A stretch of DNA of 64,000 bases, from assembly GCF_030272615.1 (NCBI RefSeq), contig NC_081405.1:310759235-310823234 (forward strand), given 5' to 3'. Source of the DNA: Cryptomeria japonica (Eukaryota; Streptophyta; Pinopsida; Cupressales; Cupressaceae). Under the pieces are notes generated by a model that saw only the letters and a list, made by a program, of their open reading frames with translations, was not told the DNA's origin and did not search any database. Each line of letters begins with the position of its first letter. Within the stretch, counting starts at the first letter, position 1. Positions 1 through 10,511 of the stretch are shown piece by piece. Made by a program: the position numbers and the translations under genes.

Positions 1-368
1 GATCAAACGACGTAGGTAAATTCTTGGGTTACTCAACCGACAAAGCAAAATGTTCCTGCGTCGACAGGAAACTTATCCGGTAACTAAGGCCTTAGCCTTA
101 ATGGGAGGTAAATTAATGACAGATCCTGCATTGCCCCCGATAGAGGCCGTCTGAAAGCTTGTTTTAGATCTTGGTGAAAACAGTCTGGAGATTCACCAGT
201 GCTGAGATAATGGACTTTGTATCCAGTATCATATGTTGGCATGCATTAATGTCAATAGGAAATTAGGGTTTCACAGAATAAAAGGGAAATGTTGGTTCAT
301 TTTCAAGAGCTTTCACCGGCAAAGGTTGTGATGTATTTTATCAATTTTTGAGCTATCTTTTGTTTGCA
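1..368 (+). other. 5' leader of ORF2 element copy A
   Basis: This stretch precedes the ATG of the first ORF2 copy and has stops in all forward frames, so it reads as untranslated leader. Bases 20-40 could encode a short FLGYST-like string found in copia integrases, but nothing around it continues the match. The element's 5' LTR and primer binding site would lie left of the window. Confidence 0.4.
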
Positions 369-3300
369 ATGGCTTCCGGATCAACCTCTTCTTTGATAGG
401 TGTAGCTACCCCTATTGTTGTTGACATCAAGGACCGTCCATGCCCTATTTTCAAAAAATGCCCTCATATTGTGAACGTTAATGATTCAATTAGCGCATTT
501 TTTAGGGTTCCTAACGAAGTCTTCTATGTTGAGGATGTTTGTGCATATATCCACTGCACTCTAGAGAATTTGGGTTCTGCTGAGATAAAAACAATGTACA
601 TGACAAATTTGCTAGACAGAAGGAGATCGATGAAATCGAAATTCCAAATACTGAAGGATCAGGGTTTCACGAATATTTTGGAGATGCTGAAATTTGAAGA
701 TGATATGATGTAGTATGTGTTGAGTCGAGTCCATGGGAAATTCATATGGCTTGACCAACCTTACAAGATCACTAAGGAGGTTATTCATACAATCACTGGC
801 TTGCCCCTAACTGGTCAGATTCTCGGAAAAAAGAAAATACCTAAAAACAAGGTAGAGAATTTAATCGGCGCAACTTTTGACAACCGGTCAATGAGGATAA
901 GAACTATCAGAGACAAAGTTGTTCAATTTGCAAGCATGATCATCGGTTACAAGGTAACCCAATCAAACCGGTTGAACTTTGTTTCTAGTTCATGCATTTA
1001 CTGTGCTCACAAGATAGTCAAATAAAATGAAAAGTATAATCTTTTTCAATGGATGTGTGATAAGTTAATTATAAACCTAGGAAAGATTAAGGGTGAGAAG
1101 AAAGGTGTTTTCCAGTATGGCAACCTTGTGGTTTGCTTGATGCTTTTCTTTCTGAATGAGTTACCAAGATCCGATAAAACACAATGGGCATTTGATATGC
1201 TAGTAGGAAAATAAATTAAAGAAGTTATAAGAGGTTTGGGATAGGAAAAGGAGAGAGACTCCATTCTATGGGGCTATTTCAAATCATTTCAAAAAATAAT
1301 GAGGCGGAAAGAAAGAGTTCCAAAGCATATAGTTAACAAATACTCAACTGAAATTTGTTGTATGGTGAAGAAGGATGAAACACTGATGGAGGAAGTGCAA
1401 CCATGAAAGATCTAGATCAAAGAGATGGGATATGAGGTAGATGTTGATATATTGAACTTATATGCCAAGAATCTTATTGATGCCCCGGTCGATGAACAGG
1501 AGAAAACCTTTGGGACAGCAAAGCAAAAGGAATCTGAAGTTCAGATAGGATTCAACAAGAAGAAAAGGGAAGGAAAAATCAAGAAGGTTGGGGAAGTTGT
1601 ACAGAAGATGTCTTCTAAAATCAAACAGATTATTGGACTAGCTGAACGATATTCTTCAATAGTAGTTCAGACCTCACCGGTAGCAATAACCGGCAAGGGT
1701 GTAGTAAAGAGAAAGAAACCAGAGACTTATATTGCCCCTGTTAAATCTGGTTATGATACTGATGATGATCCCCCACGTAGATTCCCAAGACTTATATACG
1801 AATACAGAGGAAGAAAACTGGGGAAGTGAAACAACAGAAAGTAAAGGTTACCCCTTTGGCAGCACCTAAGAAAATTTTGAATCAGAGGAATCCCATAGAG
1901 AAGAGGAAACCAGTTAAGGAGTCTACATCTACTCCCGGCAAGAAGAAGAAATCAGATATAGATATATCTCTCGAATCCGATAAGGGTATTGAAGTCATTC
2001 CTCCTCTGTCAGTTGTTGAGTTGATTAATCAAATAACTAAAGATGTAATTTTGAGTAATATACAACATTAATATGTACATATGGATGATACAGAGCAAAT
2101 AGAAAATGAGGAAGCAGTTTTGTTATACTTAGATATATATAAGAAAGCATTAATAGAGATAGAAAGGCAAATACCAGAAGATTTGTATAATAAACTAGAT
2201 GCTAGGAGATTATCTGCAACAGAAGAAGATAGACATATAAAGATACAAGAGTTGTTAATTGTTTGTGGAGCCATAAAAGATGAGGAGATGCAGAAGTGTC
2301 TAGAGTTTGCAAATAAAATAATTTTTCAAAGCAAACACCGGCATGTGATTCTCATGGTAGGTAGTAAATGAGATAGTTAAGGAGACACATGAGGCTTGGG
2401 TAAAATTATTTGTAGATAAACCTAGATTCTTTACATCACCGAAAGTCCCTGAAAAGTCTAACACTCCAGACATCCTAGTAGATGATTGTTAGGATTCCCA
2501 CAGATACTGGGGGGGGTGAATCGGTATCTAACCGGTGATTTTATTTTCTTGACTTAAAACATGTAGAACATATTAATACTGAATATCGGTAAACAAGAAA
2601 TAATGCAATAAACAAAGATAATAGCAACCACATGAAAAACACACCATAACACAGTAGTTTAACGAGGAAACCCGATGTGGGAAAAACCTCGGTGGGATTT
2701 GTGACCCACAATATTCACTTACTGGCCAATAAGAGAATATTACTGCTACAAGAGGGGCCTGCACATACAGGAAGGCTAAGTGCCTAGAGCTCACTGCTCA
2801 ATTACAAAATGGGAAGTCTCACTGACTTACAAAATGGATTATATAAATCCAATGTCTTGTACTGCTTCAAAATAGCATCTACTATGCCAGATCCAGTACC
2901 GGTTTATAGCTCTGCTTCATACATAAACTCTTAACCTATAATTCGCATAATAGGTCTGCCTTATTTCGCCTATATATTTCCTTCCTTCTATTACAAAATT
3001 TTCTACAATGATCTCTTATATATATGAGTCATTTTACAACTTGCCAAGTCGGCTTACAATGATTTTACAATAATAAACAAAATATATTACTGTAAAGCGG
3101 AAAAATCAAACCCTAGTTGTTCTCCCCTCCCCAACTCCAAGGAGAGAGAAGGGAGATTCACTAGGGTTGATGGTTTTCACTTAGGAGGGACTTTACATTC
3201 AAAAGAGGGGTTGAAACCCACAAGATCCAATCCCACGCAATGCAAGATTGGATTCTAAATGAGTTTCAAGGGTTGTGATAGCAAGGCTACCCTCTTTTGT

Positions 3301-3880
3301 AAAGAATGTAGATAGAATGATTAAGCTAGGAATACATAGAAAGTGAGAAAGATTCGCTTATAAACTGAGATAGGGATATAGGATGAAGCTGCGGACCTGG
3401 AATTAGCAGTAAAATGTCGAGACGGCACTGTCCTGCAAATTTGAGCAAAAGTTGACGAGACGATGGCGCCCGGCGTGCACACGGTCCTTCGAAAAATCCG
3501 CAAAACGAAGGGGGATCTGTTCGTCTCTGCACAAGGATTCTAGATCTTTAATTTCAGCCACGTACCTGCAACCTACACACAGAAAAGCGAAGACGATTGG
3601 GGGGTTAGGGATTAGGGGTTTGCCCTTAGGTCAAACCCCGGTTTTGGAATTAACCAAGAAATGAGAAATGTTGTAAATGTAAATGACCGTAATGTAAAAC
3701 AAGTACTAGTACCTTGTTGTAAGGATGTTTGTATCCTTATATGCGAAGGTATAGATGTTGTTGTTTGTTGTATGTTGTATGTTGTAGCATGTGATCTCCT
3801 CTTCAATGGTTGAATCCTTGTCTTGAATGCAACACTTAGCCTTGAATGGAGACTTAGAATGATCAATTGCTTGAAGGAAT

Positions 3881-3918
3881 GTTTGAATGCTTGAATGCTT
3901 GAATGCTTGAATGTTTGA
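3881..3918 (+). repeat. 9-bp tandem repeat (TTGAATGC unit)
   Basis: Four to five imperfect copies of TTGAATGCT/GTTTGAATG in a row inside the nested gypsy-type LTR. A short array of slippage type; no function is evident. Confidence 0.7.
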
Positions 3919-4101
3919 GTATCGTTTCCACCTTTTTCGCCTCTATCCAAATGAGAGAGGAAAATGTAGTTTATATACTTGCCAATTAGGGTTGATAGAC
4001 TGATTTTCCCGACCTTAGGCCAACCAGGAAATGTTATTTTCCAATTTGCAAACAAAAAGACCCGAAGTCCCATAGGAGACCGGGCCCAAAATAGGGCCAG
4101 G

Positions 4102-4150
4102 GACCAGGGCGCTGGGTGCCCTAGTCCTGAAGGACCAGGGCGCTGGGCGC
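4102..4150 (+). repeat. GC-rich 31-bp-spaced direct repeat
   Basis: Two copies of GACCAGGGCGCTGGGYGC (4102-4119 and 4133-4150) in a very GC-rich patch of the nested LTR. Each copy is locally self-complementary (CCAGGGCGCTGG), so it could fold in the transcript. Confidence 0.6.
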
Positions 4151-5336
4151 TCTGGTCCCACCTCCCGGGACAGCAGGGTGCAAGGAGGGATCAGGCAGGG
4201 TGCTGGAAAAATGCAGTTTTTGATGTTGTGGACAAGTTTCGGGGTCTCCATTCAGGTTCAGTGTTGCGTCGCCATCGTGAAGACCCAAATGCGGTCGAAA
4301 TTGCAAGTGTCACAATTTTAGGATGCTACAATTACAAACAAAATTCTTGTTGGCTTTTGTGTCGGTATGCTTCCTTTTGTTGTCGATGGTCTCTGTGCTG
4401 GTGTAGAGTCTATCTTTGCCAGTGGCGGTGAATTGTATTGTCGATGTCATAGGAATGTAAGGTTGCCATCAATGACAAAACCTTCAATCACCTACAATGT
4501 CTCATTGGAGTGTGCATTTGCCAACAATGATAAGGGGAAAGGTATATTGGGCATGGATTCACCAGTTTTTGAACATAAACTAACAGATTATATTCCTCTA
4601 GTAGAACCACCTATACAAAATGTAGAGAAACCTGTAGATAATATTGAAATTGTACAGCATAAGCAGGATACACCGGAACAAAACATTCTAGATATGGAGG
4701 TTATTGATGTGGATATGGAAAATAAATAGGTTGAGGATATTGAACCTCCGACACCAAATGGACATACTGAAGAGGTTAAGTTTGAACAGGTTACTGCACC
4801 AAGTGGTGAATCCATCAATGCAAGTCATAAGATTGAATCCTCTGGGAATATTTTGGATAGTCATTCATTGTTGGTACTTGACTCATCTGGTCAAGTTGAT
4901 TTTGCACAGAAGAATATTGAGCAGCTGAGCAGTTTTGAATTGATGTATGTTGCAGCTCAGAAGTTAAGGAAGGAAGGGACTGAATACAAGCAGGTTATTG
5001 AGCAGGCCATTCTTGTTTTGCAGTAGCACAGTTGATGGTCAGATTTTGCTTTTAGAGTCTAAAATTTCAGCCCTGGAGAAGGAAAAAGACAAGTTAATCC
5101 AGGGGGCCAAAGAGTTGAGAGGTTTGGTAAGTCCCTAGCTAAATACTTTGTTACTTCATAAGCAGGAATGTATGGAACAGATGAGTTTGCCCACACCGGC
5201 AACCCTAACAGAGGAAGAACTGCATGCTTATATTCTGAATGGGTTTGTATCTTTTTGGGGAACTTTGAAATCTGGTTGGGATACTTATTTGGCATTTTTG
5301 AAGGGTACTTATCTGGATATTTTCAAGTATATCTAG

Positions 5337-5586
5337 ATCTGGTAATCACATTTTGGTTTGTACAAAATTTCATTTGTTATTCTTTTTTTGCCTCGGTCTT
5401 TGGCATTGTTGTCAAAGGGGGAGAGGTGGATGTGAAAAATGTCTAGGGACATAAGAAGTAATGTATAGCTTAGGGGGAGTAGTCTTCTGAGATCATTTTT
5501 GGTCATTAGTTTTGAGAGGAACCGGAACAGCACTTCAATGATCCATTTTTCACATGAGTGTTGTCGTCAATGCCAAAGGGGGAGAT
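5337..5586 (+). promoter_or_regulatory. 3' untranslated region and polypurine tract of ORF2 element A
   Basis: Noncoding. An upstream tract-like GTTGTCAAAGGGGGAGA lies near 5408-5424 and a second purine run TTAGGGGGAGTAG near 5470. The polypurine tract itself is AAAGGGGGAGAT at 5575-5586, immediately before the LTR TG. GTGTTGTCGTCAATG at 5558-5572 is the left arm of the inverted repeat whose right arm (5625-5639) lies inside the LTR. Confidence 0.75.
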
Positions 5587-6502
5587 TGTTGGCAATTGAC
5601 ACTCATCCGGTTTAGTTGTGTTGACATTGATGGCAACACACACCATTTTGGGTTGGTCACTTAGCCAGTACTCACCGGCATTCATTGTTTGGCAACCGGC
5701 ATTCAAGTCATCCAGCATACAAGGAACCGGCACCAATAGACAAGGGAAACCGACAAACTAGGGACCGATATATGAGGACGATATGGGAGATTGATCTGGA
5801 AGGTCTACACGGTAGCGATCAGCGACATCGGTCACAAAGTTCAATGCATTCATTTTTTTATAGGCCGACATGTAAATAAATTGTAATATCATTGTAAGCC
5901 AACATAAGGTATTTATTTTTGTAATGTAATGGAATTTAGTGGTGTGATATTGTGCAAGCGATCTTGATCGACAAGATGCAAATGTGATATTTTGTAGTTG
6001 GTCTTGGATATTGGTTTAGAGGTTTGGGAAGTGAAGCAAGATATCAGTAAGGGAGGACACAGTGAAAACCGGTACAGACTGTTCTTTAACCGAAACTCAT
6101 CCAACATAGCAGATACACTTTCAGAGTTCAGAATTTTGTTTGTAACTCCATATTTGGTGTTTGTAGTCTATGAGGCTCCTTTTGTGATGAGCAGTGTGCT
6201 CTAGGTTGTTGGCCTTCGTGCATGTGCAAGCCCCTAGTGTAATATTTATTCATTTGTCCAGTGGATAGATATTGTGGGTCATCAATCTCACTGTGGTTTT
6301 TCCTCTTTGAGGTTTTCCATGTATAAATCTTTGTGTTATGGTGTATGCTCTTGTGGTTGCTTCATTTCTATTTGTTGTTATATTCTTTTATGATTACCGG
6401 TTACTAAAATACTTTGTTAATAAGGTTAAAATTGATCTTGTCAATAGAACACTTATTCACTCCCCCCCCCCCCCCCCCTCTCAGTTTAATTGGATTCCAA
6501 CA
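5587..6502 (+). repeat. 3' LTR of ORF2 element A (916 bp)
   Basis: Starts TGTTGGCAATTGACAC directly after the polypurine tract and ends GGATTCCAACA. A run of about 18 C followed by CTCTCAG precedes the end. Length and sequence match the minus-strand LTR at 38272-39185 (914 bp), so copies A and H belong to one family. It is inserted in another LTR whose tail follows at 6503. Confidence 0.85.
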
Positions 6503-6653
6503 TTATGTGTTTTGTTGATGTGGTGTTTATCCTTGCTATATTTTTTCTTGATTAGATCTGAAGTTGAGATTAAATTTCTTAAGTTTAGTGAAAATTGATT
6601 CACCCCCCCCCCCCCCTGCCCCTCTCAGTTTTCTTGCATTGTTGTTGCCAACA
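6503..6653 (+). repeat. tail of an F-family copia LTR
   Basis: Ends TTGTTGTTGCCAACA after a C-run and CTCTCAGTTTTC, the same ending as the LTR of element F (read on minus at 63304). The upstream part of this LTR was displaced by ORF2 element A. No PBS follows, so it was a 3' or solo LTR. Confidence 0.65.
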
Positions 6654-7589
6654 ATGGGCCCTCAAAATTTCACAAATTTTGGAGGTCCCAATAGACTATA
6701 TTTGTAAGTGTTTTAATTAAATGATTTTTATGGGGCTTTTTTACCCAAAAGGTTTTTCCCAATGTATATCTTGTGTAATGTGTACATTTATGCATGTATG
6801 TTTCTCATTTAATTTATTTTATTTATAATTATTAGTATCCTAAGATCCTAATTTCTAATAATATTTACACACAATGTTAAACCTATTAGTACTAGCAGCT
6901 CAGTCAAAATTGAGCTAATAGAGAGTAAGCCACATTCCCCAAAGAAAACCTTCTACCTATACAAGTAAAAAGGGAAAAGACTGGTAAAACCCATTATGTG
7001 TCTACTAAAAAAACCAGCCTCCTCAAAGTCACCCAAAAAAGGAAATATTATCTTGTTGAAATTGGTAACCCTAAGGCCAGGAAATTAGACCCCAAATCCT
7101 CCAAACCCAAAAACATTTTATTGATATTGAAAACCCTAAATACAAAAAGACAGAGGAGTATAACATGTAGGGGACTACTAAATAGGGTACTATCCCGGGG
7201 GAGAGGTGTTTAGCCAGATTAAAGGAGAAAGATATTAAGGGTAAAGAAAAACAAAAGGAAGAGAAAGAGACTAAATCCCCTTCTAAAAAGGGGTATCTAC
7301 CGGTGGAAGAAGATAATATAGAAGACTCCGAGTATGAAGGTTATAGTGAGAAAGAAGCTAAAACTAAGGATGGAGGTGAAGAAATATTATCTATGAAGAA
7401 GGGGAAGAAACTGAGGAGGTCCAACCTAAGAAAGTTATGGTGTTATTTTATGAAAAAGGATATGATTCTAGTAAATAGGAAATGTAAGATATTGAAAATG
7501 AAGAAAATGGGTATGGTGACTTGGTTACAAGTCTCAAATTCTAGGTGGTAGACATGAAAATTAGATTGAAAGACATAAAAACTAGGGCT
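6654..7589 (+). other. unrecognised degenerate region with short charged ORFs
   Basis: Between two LTRs. Short forward reading stretches are strongly basic (6998-7213) and then acidic (7303-7390), broken by stops. This composition resembles the unstructured N-terminal part of a gypsy gag, which would fit the gag fragment at 8463, but no diagnostic motif is visible. Confidence 0.3.
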
Positions 7590-8455
7590 TGTTGAACACA
7601 CCACAAGACTGAGAGGGGGGTTGAATTAGTCTAGACCTCAAAAAACTTCACTTATAATCTATTTAAGTTTAAACCACACTTAACTTAGTAATATAATTAT
7701 CAAACCTGAAAGCATAAAGCACAAATTACACATGAACACCAAATTATGTGGAAAACCCTAAACAGAGAAAAACCATGGTGAGAATCACACTCACAATATG
7801 AATAAATGATTACAATGTTTAGGCTCAATTATAAGGAGCTCACTACCCCTGAGAGGACTTGCAAGACTAAGGCACACAACCTTAGGGAAATATACAAAGG
7901 AATTGCAGTACTAAGATTCATTGTCTCAGCGCAAGATACAGATGACACTAATTGCCAAAAGGAACACACCTTCTTCTGATAGGTGCAGAGGATCAATTAA
8001 CTAAAATAAACAAGATCTCATGATCATGAAATTGTTCTTGAACCATTTCTTAAAGCAGCCAATATGACGATAAACATATCTAATCACAAACACTATCTCA
8101 AAGATCTTCCCAACTGCCTTTTGCACTTTTGTTATACCAAATTTGCTTGTGTGTCATTCATATCCACTTCACCTCAATTTACATCCATCCCATACCTAAC
8201 TCATGCATATACACTCATATATATACAAGATAATTCATTAAACCATTTAACTAGGTCGGCCATAAATATAATAAACAATAATACATAAATTTGACCTCCC
8301 AAACCTCTAATATCCATTGTGGTCCACTCCAAGAGATAGAGGGGACCAAAACACATCATAACATATCCTTTCCAAATGATTCCAATGAACCACACACACT
8401 AACACATCTGCTAAGGTCAACAACAAATGAAACGTGTAGATAAACAATGTAGCAC
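7590..8455 (-). repeat. copia LTR, minus strand (right edge approximate)
   Basis: Read on minus it ends CCCCCCTCTCAGTCTTGTGG followed by TGTTCAACA, the shared copia LTR 3' end. A stem AGACT/AGTCT (7606-7610, 7628-7632) brackets the C-run. The right edge lies just before gypsy gag coding resumes; no target duplication was recognised, so the boundary is uncertain. Confidence 0.55.
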
Positions 8456-8462
8456 ACCAACC

Positions 8463-8998
8463 ATTTGGCCCAAAAACATCTTCCATTAGGCACAAGACAA
8501 GCTATGGATTGGTATGCACATTTGCCTAGCAACATAAGATCATTTAATGAGTTGGTTGAGAAGTTAATTTGTCACTTCGCATTTAACATAGTCAACGAGA
8601 TAACTATGTCAGATCTATGTGAAATACAGCAAAAGATAGTGGAACCCTTAATGACTTTCTTACAAAGATGGCGAAGCTTGGTAAATAGATGTTCTCTTGA
8701 TATCCCTAAGGAGCAAAAATTTAACTTGTTCATTCAAAATTTGGTACCAAAAATGATGTATGAGATAAAAATAAAAATTCCAAGTCCCATTGAGAATATC
8801 ATCAAGAAAGGAATGAACATTGAGAATTCTAGTGACAAGAATAAATTTTGGTCTAAGAATAAGATTGTCACTGATGATGGTGTGGTCGATGTAAGAATAG
8901 TAAGCATGAATAAACCTAAGTTTGTCATAAAAGGACCAAGTGCTTCTAAAAACAGGGCTCCTAAACAGACTCAACAGGCATTGAATCAAACAAGTAAC
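8463..8998 (+). pseudogene. Ty3/gypsy (Tat-type) gag fragment
   Basis: Capsid-region fragment in one frame. AMDWYAHLPSNIRSFNELV, then TFLQRWRSLVNRC and FIQNLVPKMMYEI, form the retrotransposon gag core (aromatic-W, SF.EL, RWR.L, F..NL.P). The N-terminus is cut by the LTR at 7590-8455 and the C-terminus by copia B at 8999; no zinc knuckle remains. Same strand and same lineage as the pol at 25335-28079, so the two may be halves of one element. Confidence 0.8.
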
Positions 8999-10441
8999 TA
9001 TTTGCATTTGCATGAAGATTGCATTAATGAAATGTTATGTTGTCATTGATGTCAATTAACCAGTAATAATGTTCTTATAATGTTGTTTTCTAACTAGTAG
9101 GAAGAGCTAGTGAAGGGAACTGCAACTGGTAGGTGAGTTTGTGGAGGAAATGGCTATTGCTATGAAATGGAGAGATGAACCTGTATACCCTACCTGTTGA
9201 TATGATAAACCCTAATCGATGAAGTTTTGTGAATCGGTTGGATTGGTTTGTGATCTGATGATGAGCGGTAATGATTATGACATGTATGCATGTTGTATGA
9301 GAAGAGTTTTAAATGGTTTTTGGCACGTAGAGATAACGGTTTTTGTCTTGGGAATGAGAAAGTTCATTGCATTTAATGTAAACCGCGTGATGAGTTACGA
9401 TGTTCAATGAAGTAGTGATTAAGGAGTGGTCGAGGATATCTTGAATGATGTATAGTGATTGTTATGTACTCCAACGGTCATACTTGAACTGATTTATTTA
9501 TAATCTCTATGAGAGAATTAGGTTTGTGATGTGTTACCAACCTATTGTTTTATTTATAAGGTCGATGAGTTGTTTTGTTGAAGTGTTGGCAATTTGTAGT
9601 TGAGAGTAAGAGAGTGTGGTTGACGAACCAGGAGATGTATCTGCAGTTTGTGTAAAGGCAGATAGGAGCATGAAGAGGATCTAAACAAGCAAGTGTAGTG
9701 CTATTCAAATAGATCAGAAAACCCCTATTGTTTTCTAAAAATTACAGCAGTCAAATCCCCTAACCGGGTAAGCTCTAACAAGCTTAGTGTTATTCAAATC
9801 CTCTAACCAGGGGATCCATTAGCTTGGATTTTAAATCCTCTACCGAGGTTACTCCTTACAGGTTATTTCTTCTAATAGGGCATTATAGTCAATCCCTTAA
9901 CCGAGTGGTCCCTAACAAGATCTGTTCTAAACAGGACTTATTGTAAAGCTTTAATAGGATTGGCTCCTAATAGGGTGAACTTCACAAGAGTTCAGAATAC
10001 TTGTGGATATTCATCCCCACCATGGTTTTTCCCATTTGGGTTTCCACATCAAAAATATTGTGTCAAGTGGTGAATTTTTTTGTGGTTATATTTACTATGG
10101 TTGAATTTTTTAATTGCTAAATCCACTTTGATATGTTATGTTAACCGATAGCAATCTGAAATATGTTTTAACTACTATCAGTAAATTATTTGAATGATTC
10201 AGTTAAATGGTTTGTGAGTTTCAAAGATGTTTTACTGTTAGTCTGTTATAACAGTCAACCGGTTTAACTTGTCAGTATTATTGCATTTGAAGTTCAATGT
10301 TTAAACTAGTCAGTTTAGAGTTTTCTTTGAGAGGTTGATTTTGAGATTGGTGAAAGTTTATGTCAATTTTCTATCTACTGATTCACCCCCACCCCCCCTC
10401 TCAGTAATTGACTGGATCCTTATTCTTTCATCATACCATCA
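8999..10441 (+). repeat. 5' LTR of copia element B (1443 bp)
   Basis: Aligns along its length with the LTR of element E (43142-44502). It starts TATTTGCATTTGCATGAAG, a mutated TG start, and ends CATCATACCATCA just before a decayed PBS. It carries the U3 motif TGTTGTCATTGATG near 9035 and the poly-C/CTCTCAG motif at 10385-10405. Confidence 0.85.
10376..10406 (+). other. U5 poly-C hairpin, element B
   Basis: TACTGA (10376-10381) and TCAGTA (10401-10406) pair perfectly around a C-rich loop. One of the covarying set described under findings. Confidence 0.6.
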
Positions 10442-10443
10442 AT

Positions 10444-10455
10444 TGTTATTAGAGC
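10444..10455 (+). other. primer binding site, element B (decayed)
   Basis: TGTTATTAGAGC, two bases from the LTR end, corresponds to the initiator-Met tRNA site TGGTATCAGAGC with two changes. Confidence 0.75.
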
Positions 10456-10511
10456 ATTTTAGGTCCTCTAAGGTCTAAGCCTAATAGCTTGAGGTAAAGA
10501 TCTTGTAGAAC

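Larger units (their letters stand above)
3091..4330 (-). mobile_element. gypsy-type solo LTR nested inside the copia solo LTR
   Basis: A 1240-bp block flanked by a perfect ATTAC duplication (3086-3090 and 4331-4335). Minus orientation starts TGTAGCATCCTAAAATTG and ends GCTTTACA, canonical TG...CA. It is much more GC-rich than its surroundings and has no polyprotein coding or poly-C motif, so it belongs to a different superfamily from the copia LTRs; a Ty3/gypsy origin is inferred from style and length. It contains two internal repeats described separately. Confidence 0.8.
2487..4526 (-). mobile_element. copia-type solo LTR inserted in ORF2 copy A, itself interrupted
   Basis: Flanked by a perfect 5-bp target duplication ATGAT (2482-2486 and 4527-4531). 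In minus orientation it starts TGTTGGCAAATGC at 4526 and ends CCTAACA at 2487, with the C-run typical of the copia LTRs here near its 3' end (2510-2516 as G on the plus strand). Removing the nested 3091-4330 insert and one ATTAC copy leaves about 795 bp. ORF2 reading resumes on the right (KGKGILG), matching the uninterrupted join in copy H, which confirms both boundaries. No internal region remains, so it is a solo LTR left by LTR-LTR recombination. Confidence 0.85.
369..5336 (+). pseudogene. ORF2 copy A: conserved non-gag/pol protein of an LTR retroelement, broken
   Basis: Unrecognised protein of about 970 codons once the insertion at 2487-4531 is removed. The start is ATG 369 (MASGSTSS). 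N-terminal third: a globular-looking region with VHGKFIWLDQPYKITKEVI followed by TGLPLTG, reminiscent of the 'G...t.e.i...tGlP..G' pattern of plant transposon-associated domains, then QSNRLNFVSS and GKIKGEKKGVFQYGNL. Middle: Lys/Glu-rich linker, then LYLDIYKK and LYNKLDARRLS near 2115-2215. C-terminus: coiled-coil-like ALEKEKDKL and TEEELHAYILNGF, ending FKYI-stop at 5336. Stops at 711, 1024 and 1213 and frame changes near 1820 and 2365 show decay. No gag zinc knuckle, protease, RT, integrase, signal peptide or membrane segment is visible. Two further copies (14800-17380; 39438-43141 minus) show the same order, so it is a real gene family. Confidence 0.75.

Noticed and set aside
20-50. FLGYST-like copia integrase string at the window start
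   Set aside because: Only six residues match, and no integrase or RT context surrounds it; chance is adequate.
369-5336. ORF2 as a retroviral envelope protein
   Set aside because: No signal peptide, membrane segment or glycoprotein features; the protein is charged and coiled-coil rich, and sits in elements without visible gag-pol.
6460-6480. Long C-runs as pure sequencing error
   Set aside because: Run lengths may be inaccurate, but the motif recurs at the same LTR position in about a dozen LTRs on both strands with pairing flanks, so it is real in kind.
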